A stretch of DNA of 64,000 bases from Streptococcus sp. 29892 (GCF_032594935.1 NZ_CP118734.1:1020001-1084000), one strand, 5' to 3'. Positions 35,019 through 44,331 are shown, numbered from the stretch's first letter. Notes: generated from the sequence alone by a model not told the origin. Made by a program: numbers and translations.

Positions 35019-36593
35019 TTATTTTCTCTTCTTTTTGGCTTTCTTGATTTTATTGGCTTGGCGTTTCATGGCTTGTTTCATAGCAAACTCACCAATTTTA
35101 CCTTTCAGACCGCCTCCAAACATTTGGGACATGTCTGGCATGCCAGCTCCCCCCATCAGTTGGCTCATATCAGGCATTCCTGCACCGCCCATCATGTCTT
35201 CAAGAGCAGACATATCCATACCATTCATATTTGGCATATTTTTAGGAAGATTATTTGGGTTAATACCCATTTGCTTCATCATCTTGCCCATATCACCAGA
35301 CATGACGCCTTGCATCATTGTTTTGGCTTGGTTGAAATCTTTGATAAATTTATTAACTTCTACAAAGCTATTTCCTGAACCGTTAGCAATACGACGACGA
35401 CGGCTAGGTGTTAACAAGTCAGGATTTTCCCGTTCGGCAGGTGTCATAGAAGATACAATAGCTCGTTTTCGTGCAATTTCTCGCTCGTCAACTTTCAAGT
35501 TGGCAAGGGCTGGGTTACCAGCCATACCTGGAATCATCTTCAGCAGGTCTTCCATAGGTCCCATATTTTGAACTTGGTCCAGCTGATCGATGAAATCGTT
35601 GAAATCAAAGGTATTCTCACGCATTTTTTCAGCGAGTTCTAATGATTTCTTCTCATCATATTCCTTGCTCGCCTTCTCAATCAAGGTCAGCATGTCACCC
35701 ATACCTAAGATACGAGAAGACATACGGTCTGGGTGGAAGGTTTCAATATCTGTGATTTTTTCACCAGTACCGGTGAATTTGATTGGCTGACCAGTGATGT
35801 GGCGGACAGACAAAGCAGCACCACCACGTGTATCGCCGTCAATCTTGGTCAAAATCACACCAGTAATAGCCAGTTGATCATTGAACTCACGCGCAACGTT
35901 GGCAGCTTCCTGACCAATCATGGCATCGACAACCAAGAGAATTTCATTTGGTTGGGCAAAGTCTTTGATTTCTCTTAATTCAGCCATAAGGGCTTGGTCA
36001 ATTTGTAAACGACCGGCCGTATCAATCAAGACATAGTCATTGTGGTTGGCTTTGGCTTGTTCTAAACCTTGGCGTACAATCTCCAGGGCAGGGACTTGAT
36101 TACCCAACTCGAATACAGGTACATCAATTTGTTGACCAAGGGTTTTCAACTGGTCAATGGCAGCTGGACGATAAATATCGGCCGCAATCAAGAGAGGACG
36201 AGCATTCTCTTCCTGCTTGAGTTTGTTGGCCAGCTTACCTGTGAAAGTCGTTTTACCAGCCCCCTGCAAACCAGCCATCATAATGATAGTTGGAATTTTT
36301 GGTGACTTGATAATGTCAGACGTTTCAGACCCCAATACAGCCGTCAATTCTTCATCAACGATTTTGATAATTTGTTGAGCGGGGTTCAGGGTTTCAATGA
36401 CTTCATGACCGATAGCACGTTCACGTACTTTTTTGATGAAATCTTTTACAACTGGCAAGGCAACGTCGGCTTCTAGTAAGGCCAGACGGATTTCCTTGGT
36501 GGCTTCTTGGATATCACTCTCAGAAATTTTCCCCTTACGACGTAGGTTTTTAAAAACACTCTGCAAACGTTCTGTTAAGCTTTCAAAAGCCAT
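35019..36593 (-). CDS. ffh: Signal recognition particle protein Ffh
   Basis: Ffh is the SRP GTPase that targets nascent membrane proteins. The 524-residue protein has the N domain (residues 1-95), GTPase motifs G1 GLQGAGKTT (around 107-115), G2/G3 DTAGRL, G4 TKIDGD, and a methionine-rich M domain with the SRP RNA-binding RRRRIANGSG. The C-terminal tail contains two copies of MGGAGMPDMSQ before a lysine-rich end, longer than usual for the family. A T-tailed hairpin at about 35010-35037 overlaps the end. ylxM lies 12 nt upstream. Confidence 0.97.
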   Translation of the reverse strand: MAFESLTERLQSVFKNLRRKGKISESDIQEATKEIRLALLEADVALPVVKDFIKKVRERAIGHEVIETLNPAQQIIKIVDEELTAVLGSETSDIIKSPKIPTIIMMAGLQGAGKTTFTGKLANKLKQEENARPLLIAADIYRPAAIDQLKTLGQQIDVPVFELGNQVPALEIVRQGLEQAKANHNDYVLIDTAGRLQIDQALMAELREIKDFAQPNEILLVVDAMIGQEAANVAREFNDQLAITGVILTKIDGDTRGGAALSVRHITGQPIKFTGTGEKITDIETFHPDRMSSRILGMGDMLTLIEKASKEYDEKKSLELAEKMRENTFDFNDFIDQLDQVQNMGPMEDLLKMIPGMAGNPALANLKVDEREIARKRAIVSSMTPAERENPDLLTPSRRRRIANGSGNSFVEVNKFIKDFNQAKTMMQGVMSGDMGKMMKQMGINPNNLPKNMPNMNGMDMSALEDMMGGAGMPDMSQLMGGAGMPDMSQMFGGGLKGKIGEFAMKQAMKRQANKIKKAKKKRK

Positions 36594-36605
36594 ATACTTC
36601 TCCTC

Positions 36606-36938
36606 TTACTCTCTATTATCAATACTGGTTAAAATGGCGATTTTCTCCTTCAAATAAGCATCTTCTGGATACTTAGTGAGTATTTCATCGAAAATCTGAC
36701 TACGCACTACATAGTCAGAATACATATGTAGTTTCATCTCATAATCTTCCAGTAATTTTTCTGTTCGTTTAATGTTATCATAGACCGCCTGACGGCTAAC
36801 TTGAAATTCCTCAGCAATCTCAGCCAAGCTATAATCATCTGCATAATATAGCTCAATGTAGTTCATTTGCTTATCTGTCAGCAAGGCTGCATAGAATTCA
36901 AACAAGGCGTTCATTCGGTTGGTTTTTTCAATTTCCAT
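36606..36938 (-). CDS. ylxM: YlxM-type helix-turn-helix protein
   Basis: 110 residues with [48 protein letters not shown] (sigma-70 region 4-like HTH, residues 10-58), the typical YlxM partner of ffh that stimulates or stabilises SRP. Gene order ylxM-ffh is conserved in Firmicutes. A TATAAT on the minus strand at about 36950 may be its -10. Confidence 0.9.
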   Translation of the reverse strand: MEIEKTNRMNALFEFYAALLTDKQMNYIELYYADDYSLAEIAEEFQVSRQAVYDNIKRTEKLLEDYEMKLHMYSDYVVRSQIFDEILTKYPEDAYLKEKIAILTSIDNRE

Positions 36939-37006
36939 AAGCTTTATTATATCAAAAATTCCGTCTTAAATAAATAGAAACATCTGCTTCCGTACCTAGA
37001 AAACAG

Positions 37007-37026
37007 ATGTTGTTTACATAATTTAT
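37007..37026 (+). repeat. 20-bp inverted repeat, right copy
   Basis: ATGTTGTTTACATAATTTAT, perfect partner of the minus strand at 34141-34160. Next to a hairpin AACATCTG / CAGATGTT (36980-37012) that can terminate gntR transcripts. Confidence 0.65.
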
Positions 37027-37055
37027 GTTATGTTGCAAAAATAGGAAAACATATA

Positions 37056-37754
37056 CTAATTATTCTCCAGATAAAACTCGAATCGTTCACCAACATACTG
37101 GCTATTGACATACTCAAAGGCTTGACCGTCTTCCAGATAAGAAACCTGTCTTAAAGCTAGAATAGCTTGATTTTTCGAAATCTCTAAATATTTGGCAACC
37201 TTTTCATTAGCCAGTCGGGCAAAAATGGTTTGTTTACTTGTTCCGATCCGATAGCCATTATCAATAAGGGTTTTGAAGAAATGGTTAGTCACATCTTCCT
37301 TGGGAACGTTCTTAATCAAGCGTTCGGGAATGCTGGCTACCTCATAGACCACAGGGACATTATCAGCATAGCGAACCCGCTCCATCCGAATAACGTATTC
37401 TCCCTTGCCTAAAGCAAGTTGCTCAACTTCTTTCTCATTTGGTTTGGTACGAGTATAAGACAACAACTGACTGCTCGGCATTTTCCCTTGGAGTTGTACC
37501 AATTCAGTAAAAGAGGTTGTTCCACGCATCTTTTCTTGGACCCGTGTGCTGGCTACATAGGTTCCAGACCCCACCTTACGTTGAAGAACTCCTTCTTCGA
37601 CCAGTAGGGTAATGCCCTGGCGCAAGGTCATCCGTGAAACGCCAAACTCGTCAGCCAAATCGCGCTCACTGGGTAAGCGTTGTCCAACTGCCCAAACTCC
37701 CTTGTCAATCTGTTCTTTTAATTTATCATGAATGGTAATATATGCTGCTTTCAT
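37056..37754 (-). CDS. GntR-family regulator with UTRA domain (HutC subfamily)
   Basis: 232 residues: N-terminal winged helix (IHDKLKEQIDKGVWAVGQRLPSERDLADEFGVSRMTLRQGI) and a UTRA effector domain (F.E.V..QGK.P.S.LL..., E.YVIRMERVRYADNVPVVYE, YLEDGQAFEYVNSQYVGERFEFY). HutC members sense sugar phosphates or amino-acid derivatives. Start 37754 follows AAAGG. It is divergent from guaA; two direct 13-bp repeats ATAGTTTGSAAAA at 37922-37934 and 37951-37963 in the shared region could be its operators. The regulon is unknown. Confidence 0.85.
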   Translation of the reverse strand: MKAAYITIHDKLKEQIDKGVWAVGQRLPSERDLADEFGVSRMTLRQGITLLVEEGVLQRKVGSGTYVASTRVQEKMRGTTSFTELVQLQGKMPSSQLLSYTRTKPNEKEVEQLALGKGEYVIRMERVRYADNVPVVYEVASIPERLIKNVPKEDVTNHFFKTLIDNGYRIGTSKQTIFARLANEKVAKYLEISKNQAILALRQVSYLEDGQAFEYVNSQYVGERFEFYLENN

Positions 37755-37889
37755 CTGATTAGCCTTTCTTACTCCTAGTTTATCAAAATATCCGAAATTT
37801 GACCAATCTAGACCGATTTTTATCTGCAAAAACTTGCTAGACAAACAATCATCTGAATTTCCCTATAACAAAATCAGTAAAAAACAGAA

Positions 37890-37984
37890 AAAAACGAACG
37901 CTGTTTTTTCTAAAATCCACCATAGTTTGCAAAACAGATATTTAACAAATATAGTTTGGAAAATGTTCGTTTTTATGATAAAAT
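37890..37984 (+). promoter_or_regulatory. guaA promoter with PurBox-like pair
   Basis: -35 TTTGGA (37955-37960), 18-nt spacer, -10 TAAAAT (37979-37984). Two PurBox-like sequences in opposite orientation, AAAAACGAACGCT (37890-37902) and AAAAACGAACATT on the minus strand (37974-37962), each carry the CGAAC core of the PurR box AWWWCCGAACWWT. The second lies between -35 and -10. Confidence 0.55.
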
Positions 37985-38027
37985 AAGTAACAGTATTTGA
38001 ATTATTTTCAAAACGAAAGGGAAAAAC

Positions 38028-39578
38028 ATGACAAAACAAGATGTCCAAAAAATTATTGTATTGGATTATGGTAGCCAGTACAATCAGCTCATCTCACGCC
38101 GCATTCGTGAGTTTGGTGTCTTTTCTGAATTGAAAAATCACAAGATTACTGCTGAAGAAGTCCGTGCCATCAATCCGATTGGTATTGTTCTCTCTGGTGG
38201 TCCAAACTCTGTTTACGCTGAAAATGCCTTTGATATTGATCCAAAAATCTTTGAATTAGGAATTCCTGTCTTGGGAATTTGCTACGGTATGCAGTTGATC
38301 ACGCATAAATTGGGTGGTAAGGTACTACCTGCTGGCGAGGCTGGAAACCGTGAATATGGTCAATCAAACTTGCAATTGAAAGTTGAATCAGCCTTGTTTG
38401 ATAACACACCTGAAGAGCAATTGGTTCTGATGAGCCACGGTGATGCCGTAACGGAAATCCCTGAAGGTTTCAACTTGGTTGGTCTATCTGCTGACTGTCC
38501 TTTTGCTGCTATTGAAAACACTGAACGCCGTATCTACGGTATCCAGTTCCACCCAGAAGTTCGTCATTCGGTTTATGGTAATGATATTTTGAAAAACTTT
38601 GCGTTTGGTATCTGTGGAGCCAAAGGCGACTGGACCATGGAAAACTTCATTGAAACTGAGATCGAAAAAATCCGTCAAACAGTTGGTGACAAGAAAGTTC
38701 TTCTTGGTCTTTCAGGCGGTGTTGACTCATCTGTTGTCGGCGTCCTTCTTCAACGCGCTATCGGTGATCAATTGACCTGTATCTTCGTTGACCACGGTCT
38801 TCTTCGCAAAAACGAAGGCGATCAGGTAATGGAGATGTTAGGCGGCAAGTTCGGTCTGAATATTATTCGCGTTGATGCTGCTAAGCGTTTCTTAGACCTA
38901 CTTGCTGGCGTATCTGACCCTGAAAAGAAACGTAAAATCATCGGTAATGAATTTGTTTACGTCTTTGACGACGAAGCAAGCAAGCTGACGGATGTTGAGT
39001 TCTTGGCGCAAGGTACTCTTTATACTGATATCATCGAGTCTGGTACCGATACGGCTGAGACAATCAAATCTCACCACAACGTTGGTGGTCTTCCTGAAGA
39101 TATGCAGTTTAAGTTGATTGAACCACTTAATACTCTCTTCAAAGATGAGGTACGTGCTCTTGGTACTGCTCTCGGTATGCCTGACGAAGTCGTGTGGCGT
39201 CAGCCGTTCCCAGGACCAGGTCTTGCCATTCGTGTCATGGGTGAAATTACCGAAGAAAAACTCCAGACTGTTCGTGAATCTGACGCTATCTTGCGTGAGG
39301 AAATTGCAAAAGCAGGTCTTGACCGCGATGTGTGGCAATATTTCACTGTCAATACTGGCGTTCGCTCTGTAGGTGTCATGGGTGATGGTCGTACCTACGA
39401 CTACACTATCGCCATCCGTGCTATCACTTCTGTTGACGGAATGACTGCTGACTTTGCCAAACTCCCATGGGAAGTCCTTCAGAAAATCTCTGTCCGCATC
39501 GTAAACGAAGTAGACCACGTCAACCGCATCGTCTATGATATCACAAGCAAACCACCAGCAACAGTTGAGTGGGAGTAA
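38028..39578 (+). CDS. guaA: GMP synthase (glutamine-hydrolysing)
   Basis: GuaA converts XMP to GMP. The 516-residue protein has a class I glutamine amidotransferase domain with GICYGMQ nucleophile (around residue 86) and FHPE, an ATP pyrophosphatase domain with SGGVDSSV P-loop (around residues 228-235), and the C-terminal dimerisation domain ending [19 protein letters not shown]. Start ATG 38028 has GAAAGGG at 38013-38020. It is on + although most neighbours beyond dif are on -. An array of 52-bp repeats and a terminator follow. Confidence 0.98.
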   Translation: MTKQDVQKIIVLDYGSQYNQLISRRIREFGVFSELKNHKITAEEVRAINPIGIVLSGGPNSVYAENAFDIDPKIFELGIPVLGICYGMQLITHKLGGKVLPAGEAGNREYGQSNLQLKVESALFDNTPEEQLVLMSHGDAVTEIPEGFNLVGLSADCPFAAIENTERRIYGIQFHPEVRHSVYGNDILKNFAFGICGAKGDWTMENFIETEIEKIRQTVGDKKVLLGLSGGVDSSVVGVLLQRAIGDQLTCIFVDHGLLRKNEGDQVMEMLGGKFGLNIIRVDAAKRFLDLLAGVSDPEKKRKIIGNEFVYVFDDEASKLTDVEFLAQGTLYTDIIESGTDTAETIKSHHNVGGLPEDMQFKLIEPLNTLFKDEVRALGTALGMPDEVVWRQPFPGPGLAIRVMGEITEEKLQTVRESDAILREEIAKAGLDRDVWQYFTVNTGVRSVGVMGDGRTYDYTIAIRAITSVDGMTADFAKLPWEVLQKISVRIVNEVDHVNRIVYDITSKPPATVEWE

Positions 39579-39750
39579 AACAGTCTGGGGATAGACTGTT
39601 TTACCCGTCGCCTAAAAATAAAAGAGCGTCGAAGCCTGGGGATAGGCTGTTTTACCCGGCGCCTATAAATAAGGAAGTGTCGCAAGCCTGGGGATAGGCT
39701 CTATCAGCCAGTCCATCAAGACTAATTTACCCGACGCTATAGTTGAAAGA
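39579..39750 (+). repeat. Three tandem 52-bp hairpin repeats after guaA
   Basis: Units start at 39579, 39632 and 39684. Each has a hairpin AG(Y)CTGGGGATAG(R)CT followed by TTTACCCG, CGCCTA, AATAA and a G-rich GTCG end; stem bases differ between units but remain paired (AGTCT/AGACT versus AGCCT/AGGCT). The third unit carries a 23-nt insertion and is degenerate. A related single unit lies after thyA (about 55689-55735). Not a CRISPR: unit ends are contiguous, with no unique spacers. Confidence 0.7.
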
Positions 39751-39758
39751 ATAACTAC

Positions 39759-39793
39759 AACCCGTAGAAAAGCAGATTTCTACGGGTTTCTTG
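39759..39793 (+). terminator. guaA terminator
   Basis: Arms AACCCGTAGAAA and TTTCTACGGGTT, followed by TCTTGT. Confidence 0.8.
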
Positions 39794-39889
39794 TAACAAA
39801 AACCTTCCGATTTCCACTTGCTTCAAACAATATTATTTGAAACTATATATACATAGAAAAAGGCATTTATTATACATTCGTACGGCATT

Positions 39890-40110
39890 TGCTGTCCAAT
39901 GGTAATAGCTAGACCAGACTTTGTCGCCTATGACCATCTTTACCAAAATAATCTTAGTCGGCGACTAATGAAGTTTGTTTTCGGCATTCCCTTGATTTGT
40001 TATACAGTCAAAAATCCTCAAAAGATGAAAATAATAAAACCCTCTTTGACTTCCAAATCTTCGAAGGTTTTGAGCCAAGGCAACTTAATAAAAAACAGGA
40101 ATAATATACA
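39890..40110 (+). pseudogene. Remnant of a glycerophosphodiester phosphodiesterase C-terminus
   Basis: In one frame ARPDFVAYDHLYQNNLSRRLMKFVFGIPLICYTVKNPQKMK and, after a frame change near 40035, FDFQIFEGFEPRQL. Together they follow the C-terminal pattern of GDPD enzymes (PDF.AYD...L......G.P...YTV..P..M......D..IFEGF.P). Start, catalytic N-terminus and an intact frame are missing, so this is a decayed gene end. 40111-40215 holds nothing recognisable except the promoter of the next gene. Confidence 0.6.
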
Positions 40111-40201
40111 AGTCATCCCCTATTGTTCTTCAAACAGGGGATATCTTCTATATAACTGTTTAACAAATTAAACTTTTGTCTGGATTTGAAATATATTTTT
40201 T

Positions 40202-40216
40202 GCTATACTAATCATA
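40202..40216 (+). promoter_or_regulatory. Extended -10 promoter, apparently leaderless
   Basis: TGC-TATACT with -10 at 40204-40209. The ATG of the next gene is at 40216, exactly where transcription should start, and no Shine-Dalgarno precedes it. No good -35. Confidence 0.55.
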
Positions 40217-41073
40217 TGAAAACTATGACACTTGGAAAATTACTGGCATTACCCCATTTTCATCATTTTTATAACCTGCCTATTAGTGAAAATTGGGAAG
40301 GTCCTGAAAATTATATAGTTGTTTTTGAACAGAATGGTCAAGCTGTATTTGTTGATTTGAATAGTGAAGTTGGTCACACTCACGAGGCACGTTTTGCTAG
40401 TCATTTTCATAAAGACAATCTTTTGGTTGGTTTGGGGGCTGTTCCTGTCAGCACCTGGCCTACTTGCCAAATCCTTACCATAGAGAAAAATAGCAATCAG
40501 AGGGGGATTGCCCTTGCTAACTTAGTTGAACATTACGGACACCTATCTGTTTTTAAGGAAATAGCAGAGCAGTATCGACTACGTGAACGTTCAACGATTT
40601 ATGACCCCTATCGCTATTCCTATACCATTGATGAGAAGAAAATTGACAAGACCAGTCAATTAAATCTGGTACCCCGTAAAGAATACGAAAAAATTAGAGA
40701 TTTTCATCCATTTTTACAGACAAATAGAGGAAATGTCTATGCTGTACCTTGTTACTACAAGGACAATAAAAGAAATCGAGAAACAAAAATCTATATCATG
40801 GGCTGGTATTTTTACGAGAAACAGTTAAAAATATCCTGGAAACCATCTCATTCCAGAAAAAGTCGATGGCGTTCCTCAATAGTTTCGGTAGATAAGCTGT
40901 CTGAACGCTACTTTTTCCAGGGGGAACTTTATAAGAAAGGCTCCTTCCCCATTTTCTTGGATAATCTCATCATACAAAACAAAAGCTACCAAAAACGGTT
41001 AGACACAGAATTCGCCGCCTTCCTCCGTATCATCGAAAAACAAAAGCAAGCAGCCAAATTGCGCATAAAATAA
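40216..41073 (+). CDS. Uncharacterised protein, probably from a leaderless mRNA
   Basis: 285 residues; I do not recognise the family. Visible features are an N-terminal MKTMTLGKLLALPHFHHFYNLPIS, a conserved-looking ENYIVVFEQNGQAVFVDLNS, and a basic C-terminal half (KKGSFPIFLDNLI...KRLDTEFAAFLRIIEKQKQAAK). No signal peptide or membrane helix. ATG 40216 is chosen over the track start 40186, which lies upstream of the -10 box. A terminator-like inverted repeat follows (GCTGAGCC / GGCCCAGC, about 41075-41095). Confidence 0.65.
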   Translation: MKTMTLGKLLALPHFHHFYNLPISENWEGPENYIVVFEQNGQAVFVDLNSEVGHTHEARFASHFHKDNLLVGLGAVPVSTWPTCQILTIEKNSNQRGIALANLVEHYGHLSVFKEIAEQYRLRERSTIYDPYRYSYTIDEKKIDKTSQLNLVPRKEYEKIRDFHPFLQTNRGNVYAVPCYYKDNKRNRETKIYIMGWYFYEKQLKISWKPSHSRKSRWRSSIVSVDKLSERYFFQGELYKKGSFPIFLDNLIIQNKSYQKRLDTEFAAFLRIIEKQKQAAKLRIK

Positions 41074-41123
41074 AGCTGAGCCTAATGGGCCCAGCCTTAT
41101 GATTCCAAGATGTGTACCTATCC

Positions 41124-41906
41124 CTAGGGTTGATAGACAATCTGATAATTAGCATTGACAATCACACCATTTTGATAGACAGAATAGTGAGTGTTGTCAT
41201 TGCCTTCTAAGACATTATATGGAATGGTTTCCGTCCGTGTATAATTCCCTTCTATTACTCGCCAATTATTCTCGCCAAGAATAGAATTAGCATATTCGAT
41301 GGTCTTTGGACCGCTTTCTAGTTGAATACCAGTTTCTGTATTCTTGAGAGGATCTATACCCTCGCTAGACGTATTGCTGACACGGTAAAAGGCATCTACA
41401 TCCAGTTCTGCTGCTCCAACCTTTGTCAAAATGCGATCTCGTGTTGTATCCGTCGGATCACTTCCAGCTGAGTAAAGTGATTGGCTAAGTAAGGTATCTT
41501 TAGGCAACATCATCAAACTCACTTCACCGATATTATTATCAATGTAGCCCGTTTCAAAAATACCATCCGTAATTTTTCCTCGTCCCAACAAATTTTGGCT
41601 TTCATCAACCAATCCTTTTATATTAAAGACGAGAGTTTCTCCACTGCTATTTTGCCAGGTTCCAATAATGCTATCATAGTTTCCTTGCATTAAAGAATCA
41701 ATATCCATAGATAATATTGCATCCATCTCTACTGAAGTAGAGGTTGTGTTATCACTACTAAAAGAACTTGAAGTGCTATTTTCACTACTAGTAGTAGTCG
41801 AACTTGTCGCTGAACTAGAACTTACTTGATTTTTATTTGGACTACAGGCAAAAAGAGTAGTCAGTGTCAGAATGCTTACTAAAATTAATGGGTAGTTCTT
41901 TTTCAT
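41124..41906 (-). CDS. Lipoprotein with Ser/Thr-rich linker (DUF6287-type)
   Basis: 260 residues: type II signal peptide MKKNYPLILVSILTLTTLFACS with lipobox LFAC, then a Ser/Thr-rich low-complexity linker (about residues 24-58), then a domain with MDIDSLMQGNYDSIIGTWQNSSGETLVFN that resembles DUF6287 in streptococcal lipoproteins. The C-terminal part contains YSVYQNGVIVNANYQIVYQP. Surface-exposed, function unknown. The SDR gene lies immediately upstream in the same direction with a 9-nt gap. Confidence 0.8.
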   Translation of the reverse strand: MKKNYPLILVSILTLTTLFACSPNKNQVSSSSATSSTTTSSENSTSSSFSSDNTTSTSVEMDAILSMDIDSLMQGNYDSIIGTWQNSSGETLVFNIKGLVDESQNLLGRGKITDGIFETGYIDNNIGEVSLMMLPKDTLLSQSLYSAGSDPTDTTRDRILTKVGAAELDVDAFYRVSNTSSEGIDPLKNTETGIQLESGPKTIEYANSILGENNWRVIEGNYTRTETIPYNVLEGNDNTHYSVYQNGVIVNANYQIVYQP

Positions 41907-41915
41907 ATTGTTCTC

Positions 41916-42671
41916 CTATTCTCTATGAATGGTGAAGCCAGTGGCCTGCTTAGTAGCCATAATGGTCATATCTGAAATCTGAACGTGCTGAGGCTGATTG
42001 GCTACAAATAAGGTACAATTGGCAATATCTTCAGCTTGTAGGGCATCAATCCCTTGATAGACTCCTGCTGCCCTTCCCTTGTCACCATGGAAACGAACCT
42101 GACTAAAGTCAGTTTCAACAATACCAGGTTGCAGGGTTGTAACCTTGATATTTTTATCGATTGTATCAATCCTAATACCATCAGACAGGACCTTAACCGC
42201 TGATTTTGTAGCAGCATAGACCGCTGCGCCAGCATAGGCATAAATCCCAGCAGTAGAGCCAATATTGATGATATGCCCTTCGTTGTGTGCAACCATCTGG
42301 GGCAATATCTGACGTGTAACAGTTAACAAGCCCTTTATATTGGTATCGATCATGGTCATCATATCGGTTAAGTCATAGTCTTGAAACTTATCCAAGCCTA
42401 AAGCCAGACCTGCATTGTTCACCAAGATATGAACTTGTCCCACTTCTTGCAGTATCTGTTGGCAAGAATCAATAACTTGCTCACTATTTGTCACATCAAA
42501 TGAATAGATGTAAACCTGAACATCATAATTATTCTCAAGATCACATTTTATTTCATTTAATTTATCTTTTCTGCGTCCAGTAATGATGACATTGTCACCA
42601 TTCTTAGCGAAAGCGTAGGCGATGGCTTTCCCAATGCCACTGGTTGCGCCAGTAACCATACAATTTCTCAT
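41916..42671 (-). CDS. Short-chain dehydrogenase/reductase
   Basis: 251 residues with the NAD(P)-binding TGATSGIGKAIA (residues 7-18), NNAG (around 88), the catalytic serine in NIGSTAG and Y-x-x-x-K in YAATKSAVK (around 153-157). Classical cytosolic SDR; the family YdfG/serine 3-dehydrogenase-like seems closest because of the GDNVIITGRR motif. Start 42671 is preferred, as GAGGA abuts the ATG at 42680. Substrate unknown. Confidence 0.88.
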   Translation of the reverse strand: MRNCMVTGATSGIGKAIAYAFAKNGDNVIITGRRKDKLNEIKCDLENNYDVQVYIYSFDVTNSEQVIDSCQQILQEVGQVHILVNNAGLALGLDKFQDYDLTDMMTMIDTNIKGLLTVTRQILPQMVAHNEGHIINIGSTAGIYAYAGAAVYAATKSAVKVLSDGIRIDTIDKNIKVTTLQPGIVETDFSQVRFHGDKGRAAGVYQGIDALQAEDIANCTLFVANQPQHVQISDMTIMATKQATGFTIHRE

Positions 42672-42756
42672 ATCGATCATTCCTCATTCTGTCTATATAA
42701 TCATTATATCATTTTTTAGCAGGAAAATAAAAACAACCAAGAAATTTTCTCGATTG

Positions 42757-43356
42757 TTAAAAGATGTTCATCAAACGCATCAGGTGCATATTAAAGCGAA
42801 CCTGTCTGGCGTAGTAAATATTTCCACCATTTACATAGAGTTTGCCACCGTGGAGGAGGGCAATTGGATGATAATAGGTATAGGTTTCTCCACTTGTATT
42901 TCCAAGACTAGGAGCTACTACTGTTTTTGAATATTCTTCGGCTAGAGCTAGGGTATGCTCGCCGCCGTTTTCAGCCACAAAATCAATATAAGCAGGTCCG
43001 AAATTGTAGGCTTGGACAGCAGTCCAGACCTCAACTCCTTTTTCCTCTGCTAAGCGTAAATTTTCTGATAAATAGACTATTCCTTGGCGGATACTTTCCT
43101 TACTATCTGTAATGGTATTTGTATAGCCTGTTGCAGATTCACTGGACTGCATAACATCTGCTTCTCTCCCCTTGGTTTCTGTGTAAATCATTGCCAAGAC
43201 AAGTTCTTCATTGGCCCTGGTATCGTTCTCTGCTAGAACTTCTTGAACCATAGCCTGATAGGTCATAACTTGCTTGACATCCTGATAGGTCTGGAAGGTT
43301 TTTACTAGTAGAAAAACAAGGGCGATAAGGCTAATCGCTCTTATTAGTTTTTTCAT
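42757..43356 (-). CDS. Lysozyme-like (Pmp23/CwlT-type) cell-wall lytic protein
   Basis: 199 residues with an N-terminal membrane anchor (residues 5-22) and a lysozyme-like lytic transglycosylase domain: [29 protein letters not shown] (catalytic glutamate in YTE), [27 protein letters not shown], and [13 protein letters not shown]. This matches the bacterial lysozyme_like family including pneumococcal Pmp23. It acts on peptidoglycan outside the membrane. It abuts the YejK-like gene (stop/start separated by 0-1 nt). Confidence 0.85.
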   Translation of the reverse strand: MKKLIRAISLIALVFLLVKTFQTYQDVKQVMTYQAMVQEVLAENDTRANEELVLAMIYTETKGREADVMQSSESATGYTNTITDSKESIRQGIVYLSENLRLAEEKGVEVWTAVQAYNFGPAYIDFVAENGGEHTLALAEEYSKTVVAPSLGNTSGETYTYYHPIALLHGGKLYVNGGNIYYARQVRFNMHLMRLMNIF

Positions 43357-44331
43357 TTATTTGCTCTTTATGTCTTCGATATTTTTGATTAGAATGGAAT
43401 AAGTTCCATTATCATTTTGGATAAACTCTACAGATTCAGCGTCTTGATAGACGGCATTAGGAACAATCAACTCAATGCCATTTGAAAGAGATAATTTTTG
43501 ATTTTCAAACTTTTTCAGTTGACGACTGTTGTCAATCTCATCGAAGGAAATCTTATCTGGAATGACTTCTTTTAATTGATCAACAAAATTCAAACGAGCA
43601 GTCAAATTGTTATCAAAAAGCTGGTCTGCCAATTTTTCAGGAGAAAGTTCATTATCTTCTTCTAAATGGTTAAAAATAGCAGACTTGACCTTGGACTGAA
43701 ATTGGAAATCTCCTTGGTGAAAATTGTCCGCAATCTTTTGTGCGGTCTGTTCAACTGCTTTGATGGATTTCTTGGCAGAAATGGCTGGCGTGACCTGCAA
43801 GAGATTATCTGAAAAGTAATGAAGAAAGGCTCCATTATGCTTAATTCTCTTTTCAATCAAATAATACTTGCGTGTCTGTAGATTGATGATTAAGGCTTCA
43901 TCTGGTGTAGAACCTGCTCCTGGTAGATTGTTTTGAGTGATTTTTAGCGGGCTATCACTTTCTGAACCAACGTGGGCCAGGTTTTCACGCAGGGTAATTC
44001 TTAGAAAGGCGAAATGCTCCACACCATTTCGTTCGAATTCGATGAAGATTAAATCATTGGTCTTGAGATTTTCTGAAATGGAAAATTCTTCTTTCCAAAG
44101 GCCAGCAATCTTGACAGAATTGGTCAGTAAATCCTCTTTTAAGTAATCAAGAAAAGGACTATCTGGCTCAAACTGTCCAGTTTTGGCTTCATCAGAAAAC
44201 ACACGCTCGATTTTCTTGCGCAGGTATTCTTCAATTTTAGGACTGACAGTCAAAAGCTGGTCGGCAAGGACCAGCTCTGTGTCATCAGGACTAAATTGAT
44301 GTATAATAGCTTTTTTTACAAATATATCCAT
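43357..44331 (-). CDS. Nucleoid-associated protein (NdpA/YejK-type)
   Basis: 324 residues with the 37-kDa nucleoid-associated protein pattern: IHQFSPDDTELVLADQLL, PDSPFLDYLKEDL near residue 60, and IELIVPNAVYQDAESVEFIQNDNGTYSILIKNI at the C-terminus. The family binds DNA in Gram-negative bacteria; streptococcal members are uncharacterised. Its first base overlaps the last base of glyA, so translation is coupled to glyA. Confidence 0.8.
   Translation of the reverse strand: MDIFVKKAIIHQFSPDDTELVLADQLLTVSPKIEEYLRKKIERVFSDEAKTGQFEPDSPFLDYLKEDLLTNSVKIAGLWKEEFSISENLKTNDLIFIEFERNGVEHFAFLRITLRENLAHVGSESDSPLKITQNNLPGAGSTPDEALIINLQTRKYYLIEKRIKHNGAFLHYFSDNLLQVTPAISAKKSIKAVEQTAQKIADNFHQGDFQFQSKVKSAIFNHLEEDNELSPEKLADQLFDNNLTARLNFVDQLKEVIPDKISFDEIDNSRQLKKFENQKLSLSNGIELIVPNAVYQDAESVEFIQNDNGTYSILIKNIEDIKSK

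Noticed and set aside
35019..36593. Plus-strand frames over ffh (34878-35378, 34993-35571)
   Set aside because: Opposite a fully conserved gene; the composition comes from the Met/Gly-rich C-terminus of Ffh read backwards.
38898..39518. 206-codon minus frame inside guaA
   Set aside because: Complete overlap with a conserved enzyme and no promoter or Shine-Dalgarno.
39579..39750. Possible CRISPR array
   Set aside because: The units are contiguous and self-complementary, without unique spacers of constant length, and there are no cas genes.
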